DNA of 46,635 nt from Opitutia bacterium Tous-C10FEB (GTDB taxonomy: Bacteria > Verrucomicrobiota > Verrucomicrobiia > Opitutales > Opitutaceae): NCBI GenBank assembly GCA_002304425.1, contig NEUY01000002.1:1-46635 (forward strand). The letters run 5' to 3'. A program made the position numbers and the translations under genes. The notes beneath the pieces are model-generated. The model was not told the DNA's origin and searched no databases. It saw only the letters and a list, made by a program, of their open reading frames with translations. Positions 8,935 to 18,765 of the stretch are shown in pieces; position 1 is the first letter of the stretch; every line of letters begins with the position of its first letter.

Positions 8935-9186
8935 TCAGCGAACCCCGGCGGGCAAGGCTTCCACCAGAATAGCCATCGCCGCGTTGTGGTTGAGAGCGAT
9001 GCGCGTGCCGTTAACTTGGCAAAGGCTGGTGGTGCGGCCAGATATTTTGGTAACCAAAGCGGCTTCGCCAAAGCCCATCTCGCGCAACCGTTGGGCGAAG
9101 CCGTCATCACCGTTAATCACACAAATTCGCCCAGTGGCTCCAGCGGCAAGCTGGCAAAGCGGCAAAAGGTGAAGTGCAGATGACAC
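8935..9186 (-). CDS. feoA: Ferrous iron transport protein A (SH3-like)
   Basis: An 83-residue FeoA with the typical LRLREMGF-like segment (FAQRLREMGFGEAALVTKI) and a C-terminal strand region NHNAAMAILVEA. FeoA is a small cytoplasmic SH3-like protein needed for full FeoB activity. The GTG at 9186 was used because an in-frame start further upstream would run into the terminator of the atp operon, and the protein from GTG has family length. No strong ribosome-binding site is visible before it. It is first in the feo unit. Confidence 0.92.
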   Translation of the reverse strand: MSSALHLLPLCQLAAGATGRICVINGDDGFAQRLREMGFGEAALVTKISGRTTSLCQVNGTRIALNHNAAMAILVEALPAGVR

Positions 9187-9219
9187 GGTAGGTGAGACTA
9201 AGTATCAGGAATGAAGCAG

Positions 9220-9262
9220 AAAAAAGCCCTAGGTCAAACTACTCGTGGAGTAGGCCTAGGGC
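9220..9262 (-). terminator. Intrinsic terminator of the ATP synthase operon
   Basis: On the minus strand the RNA reads GCCCTAGG, then an inner stem CTACTC-cac-GAGTAG, then CCTAGGGC, followed by TTTTTTC. The 8-bp outer stem is perfect, the inner stem is 6 bp with a small bulge between them, and the T-run directly follows. It lies seven bases after the atpC stop codon and separates the atp operon from feoA. Confidence 0.9.
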
Positions 9263-9268
9263 AAAAGG

Positions 9269-9676
9269 TTAGCGGCGACGACGTTTGACAGCGAGCTGAA
9301 CCCCAGAATAGCGCACCAGACTCTGCAAGTGTTCGTATTGCTGGGGATCCATATCGTTCGCGGCCTTGAGCTCCTGCTCGGCCCGTTTCATCGCTACCTC
9401 AACCGCATTTTCATCAATCTTCTCTTCCGTGATGGCATGCTCCGCGAGCACGCGAACGGTGTCGCCATCGATCTGGGCGAAGCCCCCACCCACCGCCAAC
9501 CACTGAATGGAGTTGCCTTTGGTGACGCGCAATTCGCCGCTCTCAATTTGGGTGAGCAAGGGAATGTGACCGGGGAGAATACCAATTTCACCCTCAACGG
9601 TCGGAATCACGACACTATCAATCGTATCGGCATAAACCTTCGCTTCGGGCGTGACGATTTCGAGGATGAGCGACAT
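9269..9676 (-). CDS. atpC: F1F0 ATP synthase epsilon subunit
   Basis: A 135-residue epsilon subunit. The beta-sandwich domain starts MSLILEIVTPEAKVY and includes EGEIGILPGHIPLLT and LAVGGGFAQIDGDTVRVLAE; a short helical C-terminal domain rich in Glu/Lys follows. It links the rotor gamma subunit to the c-ring and regulates ATP hydrolysis. It is the last gene of the operon, 47 bases after atpD, and is followed by the terminator at 9220-9262. Confidence 0.95.
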   Translation of the reverse strand: MSLILEIVTPEAKVYADTIDSVVIPTVEGEIGILPGHIPLLTQIESGELRVTKGNSIQWLAVGGGFAQIDGDTVRVLAEHAITEEKIDENAVEVAMKRAEQELKAANDMDPQQYEHLQSLVRYSGVQLAVKRRRR

Positions 9677-9723
9677 GGGGGGGTGAAATATTAAGTAACG
9701 AGGATGAGCGTGAGCGGGTCTCG

Positions 9724-11148
<1,425 letters not shown>

Positions 11149-11176
11149 TTAAACGGGTGGGGGGTGATTATAAAAG

Positions 11177-12049
11177 TTAGGCCGCGCTGAAAGCCGCGGC
11201 AGAGATTTCAAGAATTTCTTGGGTGATGGCTGCTTGCCGCGCTTTGTTATATTCGAGCGTGAGATCGCCGAGGAGGCTGGTGGCATTATCCTTGGCGGTC
11301 TTCATTGCGACCATGCGGGCACTGTGTTCCGAGGCTTTGGCGGAGAGCACCAACTGGTAGACGTAGCGATTGACGTAGAACGGCAGCAGAGCGGCGAGGA
11401 CGGCATCAGCGTTCGGTTCGAAAAGCATGTCCCGCGTGTCGAGGGCCTGACTATGGCCGCTCTCTGCGCGCAGGTGGGCCACAAAGTCGGCCACATTGGA
11501 AAGTGGCAGTACGGGGCGAACGATCGCCTCTTGGACCAAGGTATTCTTATAGCGCGAGTAGATAACTTCGACGGTGTCGACGGTGCCCTCGAGAAAAAGC
11601 TTAACCAAAAATTCTACGGGAGTTTTGATTTCACCGAAGGGGACCCGGTCGTTCACGCTAAAATCTGCGAGCACCGTGCGCTTGGTGCGGGCGAGAAACT
11701 GCGCGCCCTTACGACCGATGGCCACGTACTTGACCGGTGTTTTAATTTCGGCCACGAGCTTGAAGAGATTAGCGTTCAGCGGACCGCACAGGCCTTTATC
11801 GGTCGTAACCAGAATGATTCCGCGAACCTTGACCTCGCGGCGGCTGAGCAACGGATGTTGGGTGTCGCTCACTCGTGGAGCGAGGGCCGCCAGCATATTA
11901 GCCATCAGTTGGGCATAGGGCCGACCGGCGAGCGCAATTTGTTGCGCTTTCTTCATCTTGGAAGCCGCCACCAGTTCCATCGCCTTGGTGATTTGGCGGG
12001 TATTTTTGACCGACTTAATGCGTCGGCGGATGTCGCGGGTGGAGGCCAT
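11177..12049 (-). CDS. atpG: F1F0 ATP synthase gamma subunit
   Basis: A 290-residue central stalk subunit. It opens with DIRRRIKSVKNTRQITKAMELVA and contains TTDKGLCGPLNAN; it closes with the other coiled-coil arm, LLGDLTLEYNKARQAAITQEILEI, which is the family signature. Both coiled-coil ends and the Rossmann-like middle are present, so the subunit is complete. It is 94 bases downstream of atpA, the widest gap between F1 genes in this operon. Confidence 0.97.
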   Translation of the reverse strand: MASTRDIRRRIKSVKNTRQITKAMELVAASKMKKAQQIALAGRPYAQLMANMLAALAPRVSDTQHPLLSRREVKVRGIILVTTDKGLCGPLNANLFKLVAEIKTPVKYVAIGRKGAQFLARTKRTVLADFSVNDRVPFGEIKTPVEFLVKLFLEGTVDTVEVIYSRYKNTLVQEAIVRPVLPLSNVADFVAHLRAESGHSQALDTRDMLFEPNADAVLAALLPFYVNRYVYQLVLSAKASEHSARMVAMKTAKDNATSLLGDLTLEYNKARQAAITQEILEISAAAFSAA

Positions 12050-12143
12050 GAAGATCTACGATGGGTGATTTACGATTTCAGAATGAGCCCAAGAGCACAG
12101 GGTGAATTAAGCAGTGAGTTGAATCGTAATACTCGTTTTTAAA

Positions 12144-13673
12144 TTATTGAGCGGCGAAGGTGCTCTTCCATTCGTCAGCCGCCGCCTTGAGGCCGGCTTC
12201 GATTTCGTCCGAGAGTTTAGCCTCGGTGCGAATCTTCGTCAGGAGCGCGTCTTTGCGGCTGGTGAGGTAATCTTTGAGCGAGTTAGCGGCGCTCACCACA
12301 TTTTTAACCTCAATGGCATCGAAGTAAGTTTTTTGGAGGGCCCACAGAATAGCCGCCTGTAACTCAATGGAGAGCGGGTTCAGTTGGGGTTGCTTGAAAA
12401 GCTCCACGATACGGGAGCCGCGCTCGAGCTGGGCTTTAGTTTTCGCATCGAGGTCGGAGCCGAATTGCGCGAAGGCCGCGAGTTCGCGGAACTGCGCTAG
12501 CTCGCCCTTGAGTTTGCCGCCGACTTGTTTGGTGACCTTGATTTGCGCGGAGGAACCAACGCGGGAGACCGAGAGACCGACGGATACGGCTGGGCGAATA
12601 CCTTGATTGAAAAGATCGGTCTCAAGGAAGATCTGGCCGTCGGTGATGGAGATAACGTTGGTCGGAATATAAGCTGACACGTCGCCAGCTTGGGTCTCGA
12701 TGACGGGCAGCGCGGTGAGCGAGCCTTTGCCATCGAGGCGGGCAGCGCGCTCGAGCAGGCGGCTGTGGAGATAAAATACATCGCCCGGATAGGCTTCGCG
12801 GCCGGAAGGCCGTTTTAGGATCAGGGAAATTTGGCGGTAAGCCACGGCGTGCTTCGAAAGGTCATCGTAAACAATGAGCGCATCCATGCCATTTTCCATG
12901 AACCATTCGCCGATCGAGGCGCCGGAGAACGGGGCGAGATATTGGTTGGCGGGATTGTCTCCGGCGGTGGCGGCGACGATGACTGTATATTCGAGCGCGC
13001 CGGCGGCTTCGAGCGCGGCAATGGTCCGCACGACGTTGGACTGCTTCTGGCCAATGGCGACGTAGATGGAGTAGACGGGGCGGAAGCTCTTATCGCCCGA
13101 GGCCAAGCCAACTTTATTGATGCGGCCTTGGTTGATAATCGTATCGATACAAATGGTGGTTTTACCGGTGCCACGATCGCCGATGATTAATTCGCGTTGG
13201 CCGCGACCGATGGGAATCATGGAATCAATCGCCATGATGCCAGTGAAGAGCGGCTGGTTTACCGATTTGCGCACCATGATCCCTGGGGCAATTTTCTCTA
13301 CCGGATAAAATTCTTTGGCATCGATTGGGCCTTTGCCATCAACGGGCCGACCAAGGGCATCGACCACGCGACCGAGCAGGGCGCGACCGACGGGTACGGA
13401 GAGAAGTTTGCCGGTGGTCTGAACTTCGTCGCCTTCCTTCAGTTGCGAGACGTCACCGAGGACGACGCAACCCACTTCGTCGGCTTCGAGATTGAGGGCG
13501 ATGCCGATGGCGCCGCCCGGAAACTGCACCATCTCATTATACATGACGTCGGAGAGACCGTCGAGTTTGGCGACGCCATCGGCGACTGCGCGGATGGTGC
13601 CAGTGTTCTTCTTGATGGCCTTGCTGGAAAGCTTGGCGATCTGCTGTTCGATTTGTTCAACGACGGTGCTCAT
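12144..13673 (-). CDS. atpA: F1F0 ATP synthase alpha subunit
   Basis: A 509-residue alpha subunit with the P-loop [15 protein letters not shown], the signature [14 protein letters not shown] and the usual N-terminal crown region [15 protein letters not shown]. It forms the non-catalytic nucleotide sites and anchors the delta subunit. Length is normal. It starts at an ATG 28 bases after the atpH stop. Confidence 0.98.
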   Translation of the reverse strand: MSTVVEQIEQQIAKLSSKAIKKNTGTIRAVADGVAKLDGLSDVMYNEMVQFPGGAIGIALNLEADEVGCVVLGDVSQLKEGDEVQTTGKLLSVPVGRALLGRVVDALGRPVDGKGPIDAKEFYPVEKIAPGIMVRKSVNQPLFTGIMAIDSMIPIGRGQRELIIGDRGTGKTTICIDTIINQGRINKVGLASGDKSFRPVYSIYVAIGQKQSNVVRTIAALEAAGALEYTVIVAATAGDNPANQYLAPFSGASIGEWFMENGMDALIVYDDLSKHAVAYRQISLILKRPSGREAYPGDVFYLHSRLLERAARLDGKGSLTALPVIETQAGDVSAYIPTNVISITDGQIFLETDLFNQGIRPAVSVGLSVSRVGSSAQIKVTKQVGGKLKGELAQFRELAAFAQFGSDLDAKTKAQLERGSRIVELFKQPQLNPLSIELQAAILWALQKTYFDAIEVKNVVSAANSLKDYLTSRKDALLTKIRTEAKLSDEIEAGLKAAADEWKSTFAAQ

Positions 13674-13701
13674 CTGGAGGAGGAATTAAAAGGAGACGGG
13701 G

Positions 13702-14094
13702 TTAGACTGCGTGGGAAAGAGTAGCGAGTTGGCCGGCGACGGACGACTCATAGAGATCGGAGCCGATGCGCACGCGCAGGCCAGCCAACAAGCGCGGGTT
13801 CGGTTGAGCGGTGGCGGTGACGGGGCGCGCGTATTTTTTGGTCATCGCGCTGGCGATTAATTGCAGGGTGGCGGCGCTGATGGGACCGGCGTGTTCCACG
13901 CGGGCGTGGGACTTGGCCAACTCGGTGACGATGGCCTGCTGGTAAAGTTTCAGCAACGCGAGGGCGTGGCGCGGGGCGGCTTGCTCAATATAACCTAACA
14001 CGCCGGCGACTTGCTCGGATGACACTTGGCCATCGCGCAGGCTCAGCTTGAAAAGCTGTTTAGCCAAAAGCTTGGTTTTTTTATCGCCGCGCAT
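13702..14094 (-). CDS. atpH: F1F0 ATP synthase delta subunit, short form
   Basis: A 130-residue protein in the atpH position between atpF and atpA. The end matches the delta/OSCP family: VTATAQPNP, then LLAGLRVRIGSDLYESSVAGQLATL, where most homologues have GGFVIRVGDKVIDGSVRGQL. Usual delta subunits have 175-185 residues with a six-helix N-terminal domain of about 105. Here only about 75 residues precede the C-terminal part, so the N-terminal domain is cut down. The gene begins eight bases after the atpF stop, leaving no room for a longer start. It therefore looks like a natural short form rather than a mis-called start. Confidence 0.85.
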   Translation of the reverse strand: MRGDKKTKLLAKQLFKLSLRDGQVSSEQVAGVLGYIEQAAPRHALALLKLYQQAIVTELAKSHARVEHAGPISAATLQLIASAMTKKYARPVTATAQPNPRLLAGLRVRIGSDLYESSVAGQLATLSHAV

Positions 14095-14102
14095 AGATCA
14101 AA

Positions 14103-14645
14103 TTAAGCTGAGGTGAGTTCTTTGCTGGCAGCTTCATTATAAGCTGCGCGGTCGGCCTCAGAGAGTTTCTTGGCCAAAACCTGCTCGGTCGTTTTGACGA
14201 CCAGCCGGGCAATTTCACTACGCGCTTCGTTGAGCATTTTCTTGTGCTCGAGCTCAATGGCCTGTTGCGCTTTGACTAGGGTATCCGCGGCGCGGGCGGT
14301 GGCTTCGGTGTTTTGTTTGTCCGCAAATTCCTTCGCGGACTTGCGGGCTTCCTCAATTACTTTCGAAGCTTCGAGTTGGGCGGTCTTGATGAGTAGCGCG
14401 CTCTCTTGGGCGGCAGCGGCGAGGCGGATGGCGGTTTCCTCCGCATGCTTGAGTCCGTCGGCGATCTTCTGGTTGCGCTCGGCCATCGTGGTGATGGTCG
14501 GCTTAATCCCAAATTGGTAGAGGACGCCAAAGAGGATCAGAAAGCTGACCACCTGCATGATCACGAATTTCGGCTCGAGCCCGAATTGCTGAACGATGCC
14601 AGATTCTTGGGCGGATTCCGTGACAGCGAGGAGAGTAGTCAGCAT
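14103..14645 (-). CDS. atpF: F1F0 ATP synthase b subunit
   Basis: A 180-residue peripheral stalk protein. An N-terminal membrane helix (about residues 28-45, FVIMQVVSFLILFGVLYQFG) is followed by a long charged helix rich in Ala, Glu and Lys with no proline after residue 50, as expected for the dimeric b stalk. The segment before the helix, LAVTESAQESGIVQQFGLEPK, is a short periplasmic tail. It lies between atpE and atpH in the standard order. Confidence 0.93.
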   Translation of the reverse strand: MLTTLLAVTESAQESGIVQQFGLEPKFVIMQVVSFLILFGVLYQFGIKPTITTMAERNQKIADGLKHAEETAIRLAAAAQESALLIKTAQLEASKVIEEARKSAKEFADKQNTEATARAADTLVKAQQAIELEHKKMLNEARSEIARLVVKTTEQVLAKKLSEADRAAYNEAASKELTSA

Positions 14646-14705
14646 GACGAGAAAGGGACTGGCGAGCGCAGCGTTGGGCGGCGCGTCGCCAGTGAAGAGG
14701 GTTGA

Positions 14706-14915
14706 TTACTTGGCGAGGAACAGCGCGAGAATGCCGAGGCCTTCGGCGAGCGCCATACCGATGATGGCTTGGACAAGGATCTTGCCGGATGCACCAGGGT
14801 TACGACCGACGGCTTCGGCGGCCTTGTTGCCGATGAGGCCGACGCCGATGGCGGCACCGAGTAGACCGAAAGCGCTGGCGATATTACCGGTAATTTCAGC
14901 GAGGAGGAGGTTCAT
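14706..14915 (-). CDS. atpE: F1F0 ATP synthase c subunit
   Basis: A 69-residue hairpin of two membrane helices. Helix 1 carries the glycine motif GLLGAAIGVGLIG, the polar loop is VGRNPG, and helix 2 holds the ion-binding glutamate in MALAEGLGILALF (Glu58). The residue after this Glu is Gly, whereas sodium-binding c subunits usually have Ser or Thr there, so proton coupling is the better prediction. It is 60 bases upstream of atpF. Confidence 0.95.
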   Translation of the reverse strand: MNLLLAEITGNIASAFGLLGAAIGVGLIGNKAAEAVGRNPGASGKILVQAIIGMALAEGLGILALFLAK

Positions 14916-14983
14916 ATATTTATTTTAGTTGTGGTTGCAGTGGTCGCCGTGCGCACGCGAGGCACGCTCCCGGCGATAAATTA

Positions 14984-15859
14984 TTAGTGGTGAGCCTCAG
15001 CGGCGGGGCCGGCTTCGTGATCATCGCCATGATTGCAGAGGAGGCCGATATAGACCGAGGTGAGGAGCGTAAAGACGGTGGCTTGAATCAGCCCGACGAG
15101 CAATTCCATGAAATAGAAAATGAAAATGAAACCGGTTCCATGGAGAAGGTTTTCACCGCCAAAGACGTTGCCGAAGAGCCGCACTGAAAGAGTGAAGGGT
15201 CGGATGACAATGGAGAAAACCTCAATGCAGCCGACGAGCAGAAAAACCAGAGTCAGAAAAGGGTAAAGCCAACCTGGGGTTTCTTTTTTATCGGCTTTAT
15301 TGCCAAAAAGATCCCACAGGATGAGTTTCGGTCCGGCATACTTGAAGATGATGATGAGGTAGGCTCCGAAGGAAACTAAGGCCAGCGCGATGGTGCTATT
15401 GAAGTCGGCGGTAAAAGGGCGAATCCACGGTGAGGTGATATGAAAAGCTCCATCCACGTCATGCCCCCAGCCGATCGTCCCGACCCCCGGTAGCAAACCC
15501 ATCCAGTTTTGAATAAGAATGAAGATAAAGAAGGTAACCAGTAAGGGGAAAGTCGCGGGAAAGGCTTTTTTCCCCACAATCGGCTCGAAGAGATCACGCA
15601 GCCCTTCCAAGAGTGACTCAAAGACGGCCTGACTCTTAGTCGGCAGCACTTGCGGTTTGCGCACCGCGAACAAAATTAGGGCGATGAGCACGGCCGATAC
15701 AGTCCAGCCCGTTGCCATGCTATTAGTAATGGCCCAGCCGTTACCAAAATCATACAATTTAGCGGCCGCTGGCGCGACCCCCTGCCCTTCACTCGCGAAC
15801 ATAGCAACGGCGCTTACCAGAGCGGCGGAGGTGGCGATAATTTTTTTGGCGAGGCGCAT
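14984..15859 (-). CDS. atpB: F1F0 ATP synthase a subunit
   Basis: A 291-residue membrane subunit forming the ion half-channels. The essential arginine is in FTLSVRLFGNVFGGE, and QNWMGLLPG and the final helix VFTLLTSVYIGLL are recognisable. A signal-like segment (MRLAKKIIATSAALVSAVAMFA) precedes the first typical helix, and the C-terminus ends in a His/Glu-rich tail (GDDHEAGPAAEAHH). It is the first gene of the operon; no atpI is present ahead of it. A promoter candidate lies about 40 bases upstream. Confidence 0.95.
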   Translation of the reverse strand: MRLAKKIIATSAALVSAVAMFASEGQGVAPAAAKLYDFGNGWAITNSMATGWTVSAVLIALILFAVRKPQVLPTKSQAVFESLLEGLRDLFEPIVGKKAFPATFPLLVTFFIFILIQNWMGLLPGVGTIGWGHDVDGAFHITSPWIRPFTADFNSTIALALVSFGAYLIIIFKYAGPKLILWDLFGNKADKKETPGWLYPFLTLVFLLVGCIEVFSIVIRPFTLSVRLFGNVFGGENLLHGTGFIFIFYFMELLVGLIQATVFTLLTSVYIGLLCNHGDDHEAGPAAEAHH

Positions 15860-15900
15860 GCGTATTCTAATGAAGACAAAATCGACAGTGAGAGAGCGAT

Positions 15901-15930
15901 TAGGTAGGTTTCTGCGCGAAGCAGCGTCAA
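15901..15930 (-). promoter_or_regulatory. Sigma-70-like promoter candidate for the atp operon
   Basis: On the minus strand TTGACG (15925-15930) is followed after 18 bases by TACCTA (15901-15906), then AT. The -35 matches the consensus at 5 of 6 positions and the -10 at 4 of 6. Transcription would begin about 35 bases before the atpB ATG. The remaining 120 bases towards the next feature are AT-rich and show no further gene. Confidence 0.45.
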
Positions 15931-16050
15931 CCCTCTAAATATAAAAAACGGGTTAATAAGGTGGAATAAGGGCTGACCCAAAACAACCCGACGAAAACTT
16001 ATGCGCGCAGCAGGCTTGCGCTAGCCGTCGTAAAGTCTGATTGCTGCAAT

Positions 16051-16218
16051 ATGGACTTAGCCACTCGCGCATTACTCGATCGCACAGCGCCCGCTCGGCG
16101 CGGTAACGGCGAGCGGCAACTGGCGCATAATATTTTCATGCAGGTAACCTGGAGTCTGCTGGCGGCGGCACTGCTGGGGCAGTTATTTCTGCTGATTTGG
16201 CTGGATGTGATGTCCTGA
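16051..16218 (+). CDS. Possible 55-residue single-helix membrane protein
   Basis: An ORF too short for the track: it begins MDLATRALLDRTAPARRGNG and ends in a strongly hydrophobic helix (WSLLAAALLGQLFLLIWLDVM). The first half is basic and would face the cytoplasm. It is divergent from the atp operon, close to where atpI might be expected, but it is not AtpI-like in sequence. The hydrophobic half lies antisense to the Ala/Pro-rich tail of trmB, so it may be a chance product of that codon pattern. No strong ribosome-binding site precedes the ATG. Confidence 0.25.
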   Translation: MDLATRALLDRTAPARRGNGERQLAHNIFMQVTWSLLAAALLGQLFLLIWLDVMS

Positions 16219-16798
16219 CTAAGATCAGCGATTGGTAGCTTTCGGCGCGGGCTTGAAAGACAGTTTCATGTTCTAAGGGCCAGGGCTCTTCTCCTTTGGG
16301 GATTTCCCAGGTGTCCAAACCAGGCAGTAGTGCCTGCACGGCCTGGAAATAGTCGATTGAGTCTGTGCGAAAATACAGTCGGGCCTCAGCCGGCGCATAG
16401 GCAGCCAGGGCGGCCAAAAAATCAGGCTGTAAAATGCGGTTCTTGTGGTGGCGTTTTTTGGGCCAGGGATCAGGGAAAAGCACCCAAATCTCTTGAAGGG
16501 TAACTCCTTTCGGCAGGGCGTGGAGAAAATCGAGCGCATCGGCGCGGATGAAGTGGCAATTGAGTAACTTGCCCCGCTCAGATTTGCGTAAAGCCCGGGT
16601 TATCCGCTCACTGGCTAAATCTACTCCGAGGCAAAGGCGCAGGGGGAATTCGGCGGCGTAGCGCTCGAGAAAATGACCGTGACCGCAGCCTATTTCCCAG
16701 ACAATCGCTCGCGGTGCGGGAAAAATTGCGTTAAGTTTAGCGGTTAGATCGGCGCGCCGCTGCGTCATTAGCTCTACAAATGCTGGTTTAATAGGCAC
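16136..16798 (-). CDS. trmB: tRNA (guanine-N7)-methyltransferase
   Basis: A 220-residue SAM-dependent methyltransferase that makes m7G46 in tRNA. The SAM site is WEIGCGHGHFLERYA, and the family signature VLFPDPWPKKRHHKNRI is present, as is FRTDSIDYF. It uses a GTG start at 16798. The last 25 residues or so (HPAKSAEITAPAVPPPADS) are low-complexity and outside the conserved fold. It follows mnmG by 51 bases and probably shares a transcript with the two MnmEG genes. Confidence 0.94.
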   Translation of the reverse strand: MPIKPAFVELMTQRRADLTAKLNAIFPAPRAIVWEIGCGHGHFLERYAAEFPLRLCLGVDLASERITRALRKSERGKLLNCHFIRADALDFLHALPKGVTLQEIWVLFPDPWPKKRHHKNRILQPDFLAALAAYAPAEARLYFRTDSIDYFQAVQALLPGLDTWEIPKGEEPWPLEHETVFQARAESYQSLILVRTSHPAKSAEITAPAVPPPADSRLPA

Positions 16799-16849
16799 GG
16801 GGCTTATTGGAGTATGATCAACCCAGGGAGCGATCGCTCAGCAACTGGC

Positions 16850-18724
16850 TCACGATGCTTCAGTCGCTCGACGTTGGGCCGCGATTTGAATCATGAGAAT
16901 ACTGATGTCAGCAGGGTTGACTCCGCTAATCCGACTCGCCTGGCCCAGGTTTTGGGGACGGAACTGGGCTAATTTCAGGGCGCTTTCTCGCCGCATGCCT
17001 GGAATAGCGGCATAATCCATGGCCAGCGGGATGCGGATTTTTTCGACGTGCTTGAGTTTCTCAACTTGGCGTAACTCACGTTCGAGATAGCCAGCGTAAA
17101 TTACGCGATAGAGCACTTCCTCCCGAATTTCTGCGGTCTCCGCCGCCAGTTCTGACGGTAGCTTCGCGATCTCTTTATCACGGCGGATGCCCTCCGCCCA
17201 TATCCCCGCGCCTGATCGGGTGTTTTCAAGATAATTTTGCCAATAGTGCACTCGGTTTAATTTATGTAAAATTTTACCTATTCTATTATCAGAAAGCAGT
17301 TTATGAGATTTAGAATGTTCGAAAAGGCGCAATTCAGCGCTGCCGTGGTTAAAGAGTAACCGATGCTCGGCGCGACTCGTAAACATGCGGTAGGGTTCGA
17401 TGGTTCCTTTGGTGACCAAGTCATCGATGAGCACCCCAATATAGCCTTCGTGGCGTTGTATAATCAGAGGATCTTCCCCCCTCACCTTTAGGACCGCATT
17501 GACCCCAGCGATCAGCCCCTGGGCGGCGGCTTCTTCGTAGCCAGAGGTGCCGTTGATCTGACCGGCTAAAAAAAGATTTTCGGCCTTGCGCGATTCCAGC
17601 CATGGAAAGAGTTGGGTGGGCGGCGCGAAATCATATTCCACCGCATAGGCCGGCCGCAGCAGGACGGCCTGTTCGAGCCCGGGGATGCTGTGCACGAGAT
17701 CAAGTTGCACCTCAAATGGCAGGCTCGTGGATAAGCCATTAACATAATATTCATTCGTGCTTCTCCCCTCCGGCTCCAAAAAGAGTAAGTGACGGGGTTT
17801 ATCCGCGAATCGCACAAATTTATCCTCGATGCTCGGGCAATAGCGCGGGCCGACCCCCTCAATTTCGCCCGAGTACATGGCTGATCTATGCAGATTATCA
17901 CGCACGATCTTTTCCGAGGCTGGAGTGGTGTAAGTCATCCAGCACGATGCCTGCTCGCTGCCAGGGCTCCAGCCCAGCCGGCGCTCACCGGTCTGTTCCA
18001 CGTGGAACAAGTCCTCGGGGTCGCGAGTATCGTGGAATGCAAACAGGGTCGGTTTAGCATCCCCTTTTTGTTCTTGGAGCCCGGTAAAGTTGATACTGCG
18101 CCCTAATAGCCGCGGGGGTGTGCCTGTCTTGAGGCGCTGGAGCTCAATACCGGCTTCCAGCAAGCTTGCCGAGAGGGTTTTGGCGCTAAAGTCCCCTAGC
18201 CGCCCGCCTTCGTTCTTATTTTGGCCGACATGCATCAGCCCGCGTAAAAAAGTGCCGGTGGTTACGACTACCGTGCGGCCCATAAACTTAATATCCAGGT
18301 TGGTTTGGCAGCCAATTACCTGCCCATTTTTGTAAATCAGGCCAGTAACCGTCGCCTGAAAGATCTGCAGGTTTTTTTGTAACTCGAGCGTGTGTTTGAG
18401 GCGGAATTGATAAGCTTTTTTATCGCATTGAGCTCGCGGTGAACGGACGGCCGGACCTTTAGATTCATTAAGCAGTCGGAACTGGATCGCCGTCACGTCG
18501 GTGTTAATGGCCATTTCTCCGCCAAGGGCATCAATTTCCCTCACCATCTGGCCCTTGGCTTGCCCGCCGATGGCTGGATTACAGCTCATTTGGGCAATCG
18601 TATCGATATTTCCCGTGAGCAAGAGGGTAGAGGCCCCCATCCGCGCCGCTGCCAGACACGCCTCCACCCCAGCGTGCCCTGCTCCGCAGACGATTACGTC
18701 AAAGGGATTTTTATCGTATATCAC
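16850..18724 (-). CDS. mnmG: tRNA uridine-34 5-carboxymethylaminomethyl modification enzyme MnmG
   Basis: A 624-residue FAD enzyme. It shows the dinucleotide fold CGAGHAGVEACLAAARMG, the signature QMSCNPAIGGQAKGQMVREIDALGG, and GTPPRL; the C-terminal helical part ends with the family pattern PADISILMIQI. It acts with MnmE to install the cmnm5 group on U34 of several tRNAs. The start is GTG at 18724. It lies 41 bases after mnmE in the same direction; the pair encodes the two subunits of one complex. Confidence 0.97.
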   Translation of the reverse strand: MIYDKNPFDVIVCGAGHAGVEACLAAARMGASTLLLTGNIDTIAQMSCNPAIGGQAKGQMVREIDALGGEMAINTDVTAIQFRLLNESKGPAVRSPRAQCDKKAYQFRLKHTLELQKNLQIFQATVTGLIYKNGQVIGCQTNLDIKFMGRTVVVTTGTFLRGLMHVGQNKNEGGRLGDFSAKTLSASLLEAGIELQRLKTGTPPRLLGRSINFTGLQEQKGDAKPTLFAFHDTRDPEDLFHVEQTGERRLGWSPGSEQASCWMTYTTPASEKIVRDNLHRSAMYSGEIEGVGPRYCPSIEDKFVRFADKPRHLLFLEPEGRSTNEYYVNGLSTSLPFEVQLDLVHSIPGLEQAVLLRPAYAVEYDFAPPTQLFPWLESRKAENLFLAGQINGTSGYEEAAAQGLIAGVNAVLKVRGEDPLIIQRHEGYIGVLIDDLVTKGTIEPYRMFTSRAEHRLLFNHGSAELRLFEHSKSHKLLSDNRIGKILHKLNRVHYWQNYLENTRSGAGIWAEGIRRDKEIAKLPSELAAETAEIREEVLYRVIYAGYLERELRQVEKLKHVEKIRIPLAMDYAAIPGMRRESALKLAQFRPQNLGQASRISGVNPADISILMIQIAAQRRATEAS

Positions 18725-18738
18725 AATTTAAACTTTTG

Positions 18739-18760
18739 CATCAAATTATATATTTTGATG
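18739..18760 (-). other. AT-rich hairpin between mnmE and mnmG
   Basis: CATCAAA (18739-18745) is complementary to TTTGATG (18754-18760) with an eight-base TA-rich loop. It fills most of the 41-base gap just before the GTG of mnmG. There is no T-run after it in the mnmG direction, so it is not a clear terminator; it could influence mnmG translation or mRNA processing. Confidence 0.35.
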
Positions 18761-18765
18761 TCATA

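Noticed and set aside
11219-12142. 307-residue plus-strand ORF opposite atpG
   Set aside because: It lies exactly antisense to a well-conserved gene, has no recognisable domain, and many similar antisense ORFs occur over other GC-biased genes here (for example 10525-11190 and 32644-33231).
16136-16210. TrmB tail as evidence of a fused extra domain
   Set aside because: The last 25 or so residues are Ala/Pro-rich and low-complexity with no domain character; they are probably just a drifted C-terminus.
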